Source of the DNA: Periplaneta americana | Taxonomy: Eukaryota > Arthropoda > Insecta > Blattodea > Blattidae | Reading direction: 5' to 3' | Length of the DNA: 64,000 bases | Assembly (NCBI RefSeq): GCF_040183065.1 | Contig: NC_091124.1 | Span: 69,635,001-69,699,000, forward strand | Shown here: piece by piece, positions 35,233-46,898 of the stretch | How positions within the stretch are numbered: the first letter of the stretch is position 1 | Layout: every line of letters starts with the position of its first letter | The notes under the pieces: model-generated | Databases searched by the model: none | Seen by the model: only the letters and a program-made list of their open reading frames with translations | What the model was told of the DNA's origin: nothing | Translations under genes and position numbers: made by a program

Positions 35233-36265
35233 AATTACAAAGCAACGCTTGCAACATTTGAAAGTCTGATATCCAATGACAATACAGTCTGAATGCATAT
35301 AGCGGAATGGTGCGCACTCTGCAGAAGAAAATTCGTTTCAATGCTGCGAGTTGCGATTGCAGCGCGCCCAGGCGGCCCGGACTACTCCGGTTGTATAGAA
35401 GTGTCGGAGTTGTGTGATAGTTTTTTTTGGCGGGGAATCCCATTTTTACGTTTCATTACGTGGACCAATTCGAGGTGGTAACTACTGTAAATACCTTACA
35501 AATCACAGGACACAAGTAAAGGTGAGTGTAGTAAAAGAAATTGGAAATATCCAGATTAAATTTTAATAAATAATGCTCACTGATGGTGGAAGTATGGCAG
35601 TTCATTGCGTGGTAAGCTTGTTCAGTGTTACGAATGATTTTTTTTATCTTGGCTCTCTTCATTGCATAATCCAAGAATATTATTTTTGCACCTATCACGG
35701 TATATCGAAAATATCATGTTACTGAAAACTCATAAAAAGTGACGGTGAAGTATGACATTACCCTAATACTTGTATTGGAAGTATCAAGATCGATGTGATA
35801 GATAATTGCGAATACTGAAGAACATATTCTTATTCTTAGTTTGGTTATGTAGGTAAGTAAAAACAACACAGTTTCGCAGTTTGTAATTATTTATAGTCTA
35901 TATTTGTTAATATACCCGTGAAACTACATTCCGTATTTTTTTTTTTTTTTTTTGTTATACCGGTATCGGTATGCCACATTTTGTTAAGACACAATTTTGA
36001 CACACAAATACAGTAGGTCTATTGCATCAGAAAAAAATAATTTCATATGCAAAAACATTACTTCTGTATTCATTTGTTGAAATGACTGACAGAACTCTTG
36101 TATTATAACTTTATAAGAACATTTTAACCAAGGCCAACGTAGGTGAATATGTGCCATAAAGCAAACGTGTTGGAACCTGATACTTCGACCCTCGTAACTT
36201 CCCTTACTTTCGTCAGCAGCTTGTTGAAGGTCAAATTTTAATCCAAATGGAACAACAACAAAACA

Positions 36266-36315
<50 letters not shown>

Positions 36316-36721
36316 CTTCAAAGTGGACCTAAGGCTCGTTCCAAACGCGTAATTGAACGAGTTTGTTCATTATTGTTGTTAAAAGTTATCAGCCCATCTT
36401 CTTGGACGTCGCATGCCTCTGTTCGACTGATCAAAAATGTTACCGGTATAGTCTGTTGACGTTCCCTGAAGACAATTTATTCGTAATAGATGTTCATGTC
36501 ACTGGCTCTTTTGCTCACCAATCTTCAGTTTTGTAGATTCCAACTTCTTTCAAGGTGATGGTGTAAATTTCGTTCCACAAAGTACGTATGTATACCCAGC
36601 AGTATCCATAACAACTTCATATTAGGTGTTTCAATTTTGTTAATAAGTATTAATAACCATATTGTAATATAACTTACAGCACAAATTAATTAAAAATGCA
36701 TGTGTGATAAGTAGTCTTCAT
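35233..36721. other. no gene recognised; (AAT)n at 36270-36314
   Basis: AT-rich sequence with a T-run at 35937-35954 and an (AAT)n microsatellite of about 15 units at 36270-36314. Short frames have no motif. Confidence 0.5.
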
Positions 36722-37168
36722 GGGGATTGATTTTTCTCATGAAATTTTAGCCTTTGTATGGGACCAGTGCTCATCCAGTATCGTGATGAACTTGGGGAGC
36801 TACGATAGGTAGCGAAATCTGGTTACGTCCACCGCTGTGGAGTAACGGTTAGCATGCCTGACAGTAAAACGTGCGGTCCCGGGTTCAAATTCTGGTTGGG
36901 ACAAGTTATTTGGTTGAGGTTTTTTTAGCATTATCAACTTCATCTAATCAGACGCTATGTAACAGTAGTAGTTGATAGAGCGTTGTGAAATAATTAATTT
37001 AAAAAAAATGGTTACGAAAACCAACTATTATAACGGCTGGGGAGTGTGGGTCTGAACGTGCTAATCACACAATTACCTCGTCCTGATTGGATGATCGTTC
37101 ACCTCTGCTAAGGCATGAGGACGTGAGGCCTTGGCTTTTTATGGGCTGTTGCGTCATGTATTATTTGT
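36722..37168 (+). mobile_element. SINE family 2 copy, interrupted by SINE family 1
   Basis: The body of family 2 (TATGGGACCAGTGCTCATCC, GGGGAGCTACGATAGGTAGC, then CTGGGGAGTGTGGG, GGATGATCGTTCACCTCTGC, ATGGGCTGTTGCGTCATG) is present without the tRNA head. It is split at 36828-37008. Confidence 0.85.
36828..37008 (+). mobile_element. SINE family 1 inside SINE family 2
   Basis: Head TCCACCGCTGTGGAGTAACG, B box GGTTCAAATTC, and body ending in CAGACGCTATGTAAC and GAGCGTTGTGAAATAATT. The perfect 8-bp repeat TGGTTACG at 36820-36827 and 37009-37016 is the target duplication. It has an internal deletion after GGTTGAGGTTTTTTTAGCA. Confidence 0.9.
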
Positions 37169-38247
37169 GACAGTACCGGTATGTATTTTATTATATGCTA
37201 GAATTATTGGTAGTGGAAGCAGGTTCGAGCCCTGGTAAAAAAGTGAAGCAAATTTCACCAAAGCGGTAAATAGGCCTTAATTATGGCCGCTGCGAGTATT
37301 TTCGCAAAAGAGTTTTTTCACTTGACCAAAAATACAACGCCAAACCTGCTATAATTATTTACCTCTTTGACGAAGGTTTATTGTAATAGGCCTATGTGCT
37401 TTCTTAAGCAGTAACCTTTCGCCATACCGGTACAGGCCAATCACATGCCTAGAGAACCCCGTTGCTTGTAGACCTAACTGCCTAACCCAAACTTAATATC
37501 TATTGATGTTTAAAATAAGGAAAATGAAAGTGGCACAGATTTTCATGATTGACATCTGCCGTACCGCTAGGTACCATAATCAAGAGACCACTCTGTAATG
37601 AATCAATAGAAGTGCATAGTACTAGGCCTAAATCATTCTCTCGTAACTGGTCCTTGTGTGGGCTATGCTTATTTGTACTGTAGTTGTGGTTAATAATAGG
37701 TATGGTTCCCATACGTCAGCATTTATGCATACAAGTTCACTTTTTGATAATAAAAACAGCCGTCCGCATAATTTTTGGAAATCCTCTAATTTGTCCGCAT
37801 TTTCTCATATTGAAATATTAGGCCTATTTATTTCTTGTTTCGCATGGTCTCATGTTGCTGTGAGCTGTGAGAAACATACTGCCATGTGTGTGATTGTTAA
37901 ACGTGTAAAATGCTCTTCATCCAGATACATCTGTCATTTTGTCAACTGTAAATAGCAGTGGACTTATCAAGTAAGTTATTAAATTTCATGGATGCGACTT
38001 ACCATAGATTCCGTGAAAGGACTTGTTTTAGTGAAATGTAATTTAAAAAATTTTAGGCCTACATGTAAACGTGTAGTTGACCACTTGTATAATAACAAGG
38101 AATTGTTAAAGAAAATTAGGTCTAGTGATAAATATGCAGAAACCGCGGATGCGATATAAATGACGAAGTTGGTACAAAAAGCTCGTTAGTGAGAAGAATG
38201 TGCCAACATTTTCACATTTCAAAATATGGTAACCCTAGCTATAGACC
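37169..38247. other. no gene recognised
   Basis: AT-rich sequence with short frames, the longest at 37656-37955, none with a recognisable motif or splice context. Confidence 0.4.
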
Positions 38248-38450
38248 TCGTCTGGCCGCGAAACCAGGTGACCCCGGTTCGGTCGGGGCAAGCTACGGGG
38301 TTTTCCCTCAACTCAATATGAGCAAATGCAGGGTAACTATCGGTGCTGGACCCCGGATTCATTTCACCGGCATTATCACCTTCATCTCATTTAGACGCTA
38401 AATAACCTAAGATGTTGATACAGCGTCGTAAAATAACCTACTAAAATTAT
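38248..38450 (+). mobile_element. tRNA-derived SINE (family 1)
   Basis: Starts CTCGTCTGGCCGCGAAACCA with a shortened B box region (CCCCGGTTCGGTCGGGGCAA), lacks some body sequence, and ends in CAGCGTCGTAAAATAACC. Confidence 0.85.
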
Positions 38451-38589
38451 AGGCCTAACTGTAATTTACAAGACAGTAAGTTATGTCTAAAACAATAAAA
38501 TTCACTTTATTGTTATCGATAATATAAATTTTAGGGCAATCTTTGATATCTCCCCACACCACACAAGGGACTGACGTGCGTTTCGTTAT

Positions 38590-38690
38590 GTGTTAGATGG
38601 GTTAAATAAGGGGATAGCTAAGTGACGTGAGGCCGAGGTATGTGGGTTAGTTGAAAGGATATTTAAAGTGACATGAGGTCGAGGAATATG
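38590..38690. repeat. minisatellite-related units, inverted orientation
   Basis: GGTTAAATAAGGGGATAGCT, AAGTGACGTGAGGCCGAGG and a second, shorter unit are the reverse complement of the minisatellite at 24836/26643. Confidence 0.6.
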
Positions 38691-39754
38691 AAAAGATTTC
38701 AATGATTTAAGTAGAGTACGTTTTCTCTCTCGTGTGTAGTTTAGGCAGATATCGAATTTTCATCAAATTTTAAATAGATCACAAATAGGCTACATCTCTA
38801 ACATGGCAACATCGAACAAGATTTTAAGGGAGATCCAATTATGTCCTTGAGCGCGAAGTGATATAAAATCATTCTGAGGTCTAATTTTAGAGCTGAGTAG
38901 ATAATAGTGTGGTTCAAAATCCCTATAAAAACGATAAGGTAACGAACAAGCCAAAGGATCTGTAGACACTCCCGCTTGTTCTCGTAGGCAATACTAACTG
39001 GCCGATAACACCAGTTCCGAGAATCGTATTCTCGAGATTCCCACTCTCGGGCACGAGGAATACCGGGTTTCGGCTTGTTATCGCACGGCCGACTTATCGT
39101 TATTAAATGCGTACACTGACTGCCTGCTTAATTGCCGCTCATCAATGCAATTCGTGATTTTCTGAAATATTAATGTTCATAAAGTAATTTAAGAAGGCAC
39201 AGCAGTGTGGTACGCAATAATACAGCACATTATGATTGTCGACATTGTTACAGAAGTCACACTATTTTAATGAACTATTTATTATTGTCATTTTGGATAA
39301 GCAAAATAATGCAGCACTTTCAGTCGTTACCTAATCCTAAGCTAGTCTAAAACAGTAACAAGTTATGGTTGGAGCTATGATATTCTTTCTCGCTATCAGC
39401 ATTTCGTTGACATTCCATATTTAATCATTCAATAGTGTTTTGTATACGCTATAATAATGGATGTCACACGACTGTAATATTATATTGGGCGTTCACATCT
39501 GGATGTTTCGTTGTTATGCAACGGCATCTTCATCATCATGGGTAATTATTGCGCTGTGTAAGGACGAAATAAAATAATTAATACTTATTTATATTATTGT
39601 AAAGGACCAAAGACTCTGACAAAATATATTTTTGTTTCTCAACTGATAAAATGCTGAATGCGAAATGGGAACACTTTTGCAAGAGGAAGGACAGAATTAC
39701 GAAATAGAGTAGATCCTTTCACAAATTCATCATAATTACTTACAAATGCGTTTT

Positions 39755-39899
39755 AAGCTGCATCTTCACGGTTCAATTTTTCATGCGCGTACGCATGCAA
39801 TCTGGGAAGAATATTGAAAGAATCAAGTTTGAAACGCGCGTTCAATTAAGATCCATGAAGATTTTGTGTCTACATGGTGCACCGTTTTGAACGTCATCT

Positions 39900-39968
<69 letters not shown>

Positions 39969-40560
39969 TAATAGGCATATATATGCCTATTAATTAATAT
40001 TAAATATCAGTCGTACATGCATTACTTGAATGCTTAAAGTTGAAAGAAAAGTTGAACCGTATAGATGCACCTCGTGTGTGCGATATCAGGGCCTTTTAGG
40101 GGTCAGAAAAATTGTAGATTCGCACATGAACAAGATTCAATTAAAATATTAAATATAAGTTTAGAGCATCCCGAAAGTGTCGAATTTTCGAATCACGTGT
40201 TAAATAAAACTGACAATGAAGAAAACGCAAAACATTTAATTTTTACCTACGAAACTATGGGTATGTTCAGCGTGAATGACTGTGTTAGCCCTTAAGCTGC
40301 ATTTACATGGTTCAATTTTCCATGCGCATACGCATGCAATCTGGGAAGAATATTGAATAAATCAAGTTTAAAACGCGCGTTAAATTAAGATGCATGAAGA
40401 TTTTGTGTCTACATGGTCCGCCGTTTTGAACGTCATCTTCACTACGTAATATAGATATTAATTAATATTAAATATCAATCTTGCATGCATTACTTGAATG
40501 CTTAAAGTTGAACCGTGTAGATGCATCTATGAACTTCTTCGTGTGGGGTTACGTAAAAGC
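39755..40560 (+). repeat. two direct copies of repeat R plus flanks
   Basis: Copy one is at 39755-39903 and copy two at 40293-40445; each holds CATGCGCRTACGCATGCAAT, CTGGGAAGAATATTGAA, AAACGCGCGTT, GATTTTGTGTCTACATGGT and CCGTTTTGAACGTCATCTTC. Each is followed by ATTAATATTAAATATCA and GCATTACTTGAATGCTTAAA, so the duplicated unit extends past the repeat. Copy one carries the (AT)n tract. Confidence 0.85.
39904..39965. repeat. (AT)n microsatellite
   Basis: About 30 units of the dinucleotide. Confidence 0.97.
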
Positions 40561-40804
40561 ATTCTTTATTCGGACTACATCGTTTGAAAGACAGAATCGT
40601 CATAACACCTGGCACAATTCGACGGCATGCTTGAAAGGAAATCTACTGTCGCTTACATGGGATCAACTTTTGTATTCCTATGTCGCAGAAGTCTGTCGCC
40701 TGGAATCAGAATCAATGTGTGACAACCGCCTGCATCTCTCTGTTGCTCCCACAGTAACGTATGACAAATGTCTCAATTCCGGTGGGGAATATGTTGAAAA
40801 ATAA
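40500..40804 (+). pseudogene. mariner/Tc-type transposase C-terminal remnant
   Basis: The plus frame 40481-40804 reads FFVWGYVKAFFIRTTS, then LLSLTWDQLLYSYVAEVCRL, ESESMCDNRLH. The WGYVK motif followed by a TW..L..R.. helix is the usual end of insect mariner/Tc3-like transposases, just downstream of the third catalytic residue. The upstream catalytic part is absent because repeat R precedes it. Confidence 0.5.
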
Positions 40805-42205
40805 CCCAACAGTTGCTGTATCTGTTCCAATAAATCGTTCCATGAAATTGTGTTTTCATTTTGTAAACGGCCCCAGGGAAACTTACTTTCTGAACGGCCT
40901 TCATAATTGCGTTCGAGTGGCCAAAATTTGTATAAGCACTTGTGTCTAACATTACTAACATGGTGGAAGAAATGAAATTAACTTTTTTATCTGCCCCCAT
41001 GAGAGTGTTTGTTTAGATGTCTGCAATACAAATGATGCGTACACTGAGATTTGCTGTTTTGTAGGGAATGAAACGCGAATGACTTGTACACGTTTTAAAA
41101 TATAAATAACTCATTTTGATCTATTATTACTTCGCTAGTTGTCTGAGTAATGAAATCCGTGATAACTCTGTAGGGTATATTATATTATCAGGACGCAGTC
41201 TCTGCTTCTCTGTCTAGTGTGTGGGTGAGGAAGAGGGGAGCAACGAACAAAGATTAGAGTGATACACTGTCAGAGGCGGTGACATGTTTGTCGGCGAAGG
41301 GATTCCTGATAAACACGCATTTAGAGGTTATACAACATTTTAACAGGATTCGAATTTTATGGGCAATTTTCATAGGAAAAAGAGAGGAGAAAAGGTGCTA
41401 AAATAAGACAGGAAGGGGACAAAAGGATGCTGTTTCATTAAACTATTTCGGCAATTTTATCTAATTGAAATGAACTCATTCGAAACTACGTACTGTACAT
41501 CTCTATAATACAGACTATGCAGTATTCAGTATCATTCAGTACAGCAGCCCTGGGCACAACTGGAAAGTGAAACGGAACTCAGAAACCCCCAACCATTTCC
41601 TTTTCGCTTACACTGTCTTATAAACAACACAAAGTAGGCACTGTGCATCAGTGATGGATTTCAGGCGACCAGAGAGAGCCGAAAGTTCGTAAAACCTATA
41701 ATCACTGTCTTATACAATCCGTCACTGAACAGTGTTTAACTTGCTGTCTATTCGTCTTAGCCGGGGAAGTTGAAGTGGGGAGTTAAGGATAAATCTTTAG
41801 TGCCCGGCCTGAACCAGAAGAAACATTTCATCGTATAACAGTTCGATCAGCTTCCATGAAATCCTGCTTGAATTCTTGAGCCAGGATGAAAAATCAGGAT
41901 TTGGACACTTCCGATATGACAAAATCTTATATTAAACTTTTTAGGCAACAAATTTACATTCACTAGCAATATACTACTTCTTGTTGTTTAGTCAACAGTC
42001 CGAACCTTATAAGTGACACCAATAAGTCATTACTCATGAGATAATTGACTAATTGAGTAGAGTGACCAGTTACTTTCCCCTCCATTGCATACATCGCTGA
42101 CGAGTATAAAAATAACATATTTCACTAATCAGACTTGTTCTTCCTGTGACACATAGGCTATCTTCAAATGAGATGTTAACCTACTGCCTGATAATAATAG
42201 ATGTA
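40805..42205. other. no gene recognised
   Basis: AT-rich sequence without a supported exon or repeat boundary. Confidence 0.4.
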
Positions 42206-42357
42206 CAGATACGGAAATAAAATTTGGAGCTTCCTTATTGTATAAGTTTCGCGTACAACACACTGCGCATGTGCAATAAACAAGATCCCCTTGTGGACAG
42301 TCGTGTGAAATTGTTGCCTACATACAAGACTCGCTCCAAATTTTAATTCCGTATCTG
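42206..42357. mobile_element. 152-bp MITE with TA duplication
   Basis: Inverted ends CAGATACGGAAATAAAATTT and CAGATACGGAATTAAAATTT (right, reverse complement), both followed by GGAGC, with TA on either side. No coding capacity. Confidence 0.85.
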
Positions 42358-43077
42358 TACATATCAGCCAGAATCTCAGTCAGAGTTAATAAAAAGAGAA
42401 TCCGCTAGAAACACATTGTTGTTTCACAGATAGATAATGGAGACAACTTATCTAACAACAGTCAGCCAGTGGAATTTTCTATTTTCGCGGAAGATTTTTT
42501 TCACTAAAGTCTGCTAATTGAGTCACAGAGTTAAAATTTTGATAGGTGTGAACAATAATCGTTCTCTAGAAACGTTTTACTTCGCGATTTGTAGCGAATT
42601 TTGCACGTTTTTCTGTCTTTTTCGAATTTGAAAATTATTTGCGTTTTTTATACGAATACTGCTGAATTGTACATTCATCGGCCACGTAATCCTATTATTT
42701 TAGTTTCGACAGTGAAACACTCAAAATAAGTAGGCTACGAAATTAATGGGTTTGTCCTTTATGTTTTATTGTGTGGAAAGCATGTCTGCTCAGCTGTGAA
42801 AAATGAAAATCTGCGTGTTGCGCATGCGTAATGCTTAGGCTCCTTACACACTGAATTAATTAATTAATGGGAGGAGAAACATTTAAAAGGTACGTGAAAA
42901 CGCGTCCTTGCACGGGAGTTTTGGGCTGAGAAAGACTGAATATGTGAGCTCCAAGCCTGTTGGTCACTTGTCTCACTCTGAGTTTCGCCGTTCCACTGAA
43001 GAAACTTTCCAGAATTTTGAAGGGGAAAGCCGAAAATGAGCGTAATTAACACAATAAGAAGAAATGTGTAAAATATA

Positions 43078-43727
43078 CGAGGGTCATTTCATAAGTCATG
43101 GCAACTATGTTATATCTTCCGAATAACCGAAAATCTGTACATTGTACGGGATCCACCGCCAGATTGCGTCTGTGTGCATTGGTGGCTAGTTGACAGCACA
43201 CGCAAAAGTTAGTATGCTAGAGGCTGTGCTCCAAGATGGACGTAAGTAAAGTTGAACAGCATCATACGTGAAAATTGCAGTTCTTCGTGGCAGAAATGCT
43301 CGTCAGTGTCATTCTGAACTACGAGAAGCAACTGAAGAAGCCGTTGCGTGGAAAGCGGTTTGCAAACAGGGAGGATATCTTAACAGCGTTTCGACTAGAG
43401 GTGATACACAGTGGCGAATCACACACAGCCGATGGTATTCAAAACCTACTTCATCGTTGACAAAGATGTGTGGAAGCCTTGAGAGATTATTTTGAAGAGT
43501 TTTAGCTGTGAATAATATGCTTTATTTCCTTTTGTGCATAATGAAACAATGATCACTATTTACACATCTTTCAATTTCCCTTACCCATTGCCTCCTGTAC
43601 GCAGGCTCAATTTGGTATTAACATTGCGAAGCAAATTCCAGTGACCTTCAATCGCATATAGTGAATTTCTCTTCCTGCAGTTTTTTGGCGGATATAATAT
43701 AGTTGCCATGACTTATGAAATGGTATT
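43078..43727 (+). mobile_element. mariner element, internally deleted (~650 bp)
   Basis: The ends share TTTCATAAGTCATGGCAACT in inverted orientation, with TA flanks. One plus frame encodes the N-terminus (KIAVLRGRNARQCHSELREA) and another the C-terminus of a mariner transposase (RGKRFANREDILTAFRLEVI, then HTADGIQNLLHR, and VEALRDYFEEF). The catalytic centre is deleted, so it is non-autonomous. Confidence 0.85.
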
Positions 43728-44530
43728 TACCACATTTTCAACATGTACGCAACTAAAACTAAGGAATAACGTGTTTTGATAATTCCGCAGCCGAGCGGCC
43801 TGTCGTAGTGTGCAAATGAACACCGGCCTAGGTCTAATGTTTTTTTATGTTCACGTAACAATTTTCTCCATCGGGTGTAACTGATTTTATTAATACCGGT
43901 TTGGTCGTCAAGGTCGGCGATTTTTCTGCCAGCGGAAATTCTCTCTGGGTTAAATTTCTAATGGAGTCGTGCCGTGCTGTTCTAATGACGACCAAATTAC
44001 GGAAGTTCTACTGAATGCGATGGTCGATAGAGTGATTTACATATTTCAATTCAAACTTTCCTTTATGATTTACATGTTTAAATAGTGACTTTTTCCATGA
44101 CTTATATATTTAAATAACGATTTTTTTTTCACGAATTGTACTAGTTTTATTTACGACTTTAATGTATATTTTAATCACCATTTTACGATGTTCCTAATGA
44201 TACGATTTACACAATTTTCTACGGAAAATATTAAAAAGTAGCAGTAAAAGTGGAGAATATTATTTTCATTCTGAAACTAAAACCAGGTAGACCTACGACC
44301 ATGACGATGGTTAACTTAAAATAATAGTTATTTACGATACAAATGTTATAAATGGAATTTCGAGTGTAGCAAACATATTAACAAAATTACATCATTTTTA
44401 ACGTGTGTGTAGTACACAATTTTTTAGGCAGCCGTTTGCCCATGCTAGTATAGAGACAATGCTGGCCCCGACATCTTCACTGTTGTATTACTTCTCATTG
44501 TAATAGTGAAACATTTGTATCACTTTAAAG
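43728..44530. other. no gene recognised
   Basis: AT-rich sequence; no supported gene. Confidence 0.4.
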
Positions 44531-44532
44531 CA

Positions 44533-44606
44533 AGCTCAGTAGTAGAGCATTCGACTGCATACCGAGAGGTTCCCTGTTCAAGCCTGAATGCCTCTGATTT
44601 TTTTTA
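44533..44606 (+). pseudogene. tRNA-Cys(GCA)-like pseudogene
   Basis: AGCTCAGTAGTAGAGC (D arm), ATTCGACTGCATACCGAG (anticodon arm with GCA) and GTTCCCTGTTCAAGCC (variable and T arm) follow the tRNA-Cys layout. The T stem does not pair well and no matching acceptor stem is visible. A T-run follows at once. It is probably a decayed tRNA or the head of a tRNA-Cys-derived SINE. Confidence 0.6.
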
Positions 44607-44674
44607 TAATTGCTTTTAATCCTTACTTGTTTCATATAGTTATCAATAAAGTAGTTGTTGAAGCAATTTATATA

Positions 44675-45795
44675 AGGGGTTAAGTACAGCTTACAGGAGT
44701 AAAATTTTGGAAATATTCAACAACATTTTTTTTCTCCATTACTGTATCTTGTATAATAATGAAAATTAGCATGTGTAAAACACTGTCCTACTGCTATATG
44801 AATATATATATATATATATATATATTTTTACGATTAAAATTTTTTTTCTTCCAAAATTCAGTTCACTGTGCAGTGATGAAGCGTTTCCCACATAACTCCA
44901 AAACTATCCAACATTCTGTATGAAAGTTTTTGTGTTTATTTATGCATGTCATATCTACAATATGATGCAAGATTACTTCACTACCCTTGATAGATTGTCT
45001 GATAAAAAATAAATTCATTTAAAAAATGGGTCAAATATCAGTACTTTCTTCTACCACAAAATAAAAAAAAAATATTATTTATTAAGGAATGTAGTTGAAA
45101 GTTGTAAATCTGAGTTTCAGCAATTCAATAAAAGAGAGAGAATATGAAACATTTAACAAGTTTATGAGTTATGAGAGAAACGCTTCATCATTGCACAATA
45201 AACTACCATCATTTTGAATTTTGAAAAAAAAAAAATATATATATATATAATATTTTTAAATCGTAAAAATATTTTTTCATATAGTAGAAGGACAGTGTTT
45301 TACACATACCAATTTTCATTATTGTACAGCAGTGGCCAAAAAAAACCGGACCGACGGAATAATCAAAGTCCCCGAAATAAGCCACTGCGCATGCCACGCC
45401 CGCATTCACAAGATAGCGAGTAATCTTTTGAAATTGTTGTAGTTTCAACTGCTGACGTAGCCCATTTAGAAAGCCATTAGAAAATAAGCTAGTAAAATTC
45501 ATGTTCTGGGAATAATAAGTTAATTAAGTAGTAAAATATCGCTGCAATCGAAAAGTATTGGGAATAAATTTGAATAAGGAACAAAAAACGTTTCCGTCCC
45601 AGGCAGGATTGGAACCACAAAAGTCTTAGTTACCAGTCTATCGTGCTCTGGAGGCAACAAGGCTCTGAAATCAGCTACAAGGGTCGGTCCGGTTTTTTTT
45701 CGCAACTACTGTACAAGATATAGTAATGGAGGAAAAAAATGTTGAATATTTCCAAAAAATTTACTGCTGTAAGCTATACCTAAACCCTTAATTTG
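44675..45795. repeat. ~1.1-kb imperfect palindrome
   Basis: The left arm, about 44675-44935, runs from GGGGTTAAGTACAGCTTACA to GATGAAGCGTTTCCCACATA. It is matched in reverse complement by the right arm, about 45160-45795, once the 385-bp MITE at 45327-45711 is removed. Both arms contain a TA run (44803-44825 and 45235-45249). The central spacer is about 220 bp. Confidence 0.8.
45327..45711. mobile_element. 385-bp MITE in the right palindrome arm
   Basis: Ends CAGCAGTGGCCAAAAAAAAC and CAGTAGTTGCGAAAAAAAAC (right, reverse complement), both followed by CGGACCGAC, match at 26 of 29. TA flanks both sides, and removing the element restores the palindrome arm at TGTACAAGATA. Tc1/mariner-type by its TA target. 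Confidence 0.88.
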
Positions 45796-45799
45796 TGTA

Positions 45800-46889
45800 C
45801 CGTACGTTTCTTAACCAGAAAGTTCTGCTCTGTATAAGGGACACATCGGCGGGAATGAAACTAACTTATAGTTATGTTGATTTGACTAGTTTATTTTTGT
45901 TTCGATTTACAAATGGGAGTCTGGGTCTATTACAAGAGAAGTAATTTATAGGGCATGTATTAGGCTTATACTTTCACTTCTTATGAAGCGACATTCCGAA
46001 ATCAGTCCCAATTCACAACAAATTTTTCACTATGGTACACTCAAAATGTATTTGTGCGAGATCGTGCGTATTTGCTTGTTTTCCGCACAGAACCAATACG
46101 CGGTAAGTGTGAAATACCACATTCAGTATTCCCAACGTAACACACATAACAATTTCCCTCTTCTTACTGCTTAAGCGCGACATTCATTTTACTGCTTTAG
46201 GCTTTTAACATATTATTTTTAGAGAAGTTTAACATAGTAATAATTATAAATTGGAAACTTACCACTGCAATTTTACCTAAATTGCAATGTTAATTATTGC
46301 TTTTAAATATTAAGTAAAGTCTACTACTCCACGAAACTTATTGCATTCCTGATACAAGTAACATTAAGGAAGCCGTGAAAAAATCAACAAGATTCCAGAC
46401 TCATCACAGACTGGGGAAAAAAAAAGACAGACGTACGTATATCACGGCCTGCTGGAGTATAGTAAACACAGAAAACATTTTAAAGCAACAATGTTGAAGA
46501 TAGATATTTTTGTTTTGCAAATTTGCCGTCATTGAATAGAAACCAAGATGGAGATTTCATTGCAACTAATTAGAAATTCCTTTTTCAGGTATGTAATAAA
46601 CGATCTTCGCACAAAATAATGTACGATACACGAGCGGTGTGTTTTCTTTCAATTCTCGGAAATTAAAAAAGCTCAACTACGTTTCGCTTTTTCAATCTTT
46701 TCCTCGACCATGAAAACGTCAACATACCGCTCTTGTAACGTATATTACTATTATGTGTCTATTATCACTTTAATATTGCAGAACTCGCGATTACAAACGA
46801 GTGTCGCACAGGTCTGTAGCTACTCTTGGTGTCGAGATAATTCTGAGAAAGGCACGCTGCGCGCTGATTTTATACGCAACTTCGACACC
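45800..46889. other. no gene; short inverted repeat at 46622-46742
   Basis: AT-rich sequence. TACGATACACGAGCGGTGTG at 46622 pairs in reverse complement with the segment ending TCTTGTAACGTA at 46742 (19 of 22 bases). No gene is supported. Confidence 0.5.
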
Positions 46890-46898
46890 CACACGAAG

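Noticed and set aside
36829-36900. tRNA gene candidate
   Set aside because: SINE head, bracketed by a target-site duplication.
37656-37955. 99-codon plus-strand frame
   Set aside because: No motif, no splice context, ordinary composition for random AT-rich sequence.
45209-45502. Frames crossing the TA run of the palindrome
   Set aside because: They cover microsatellite and MITE sequence.
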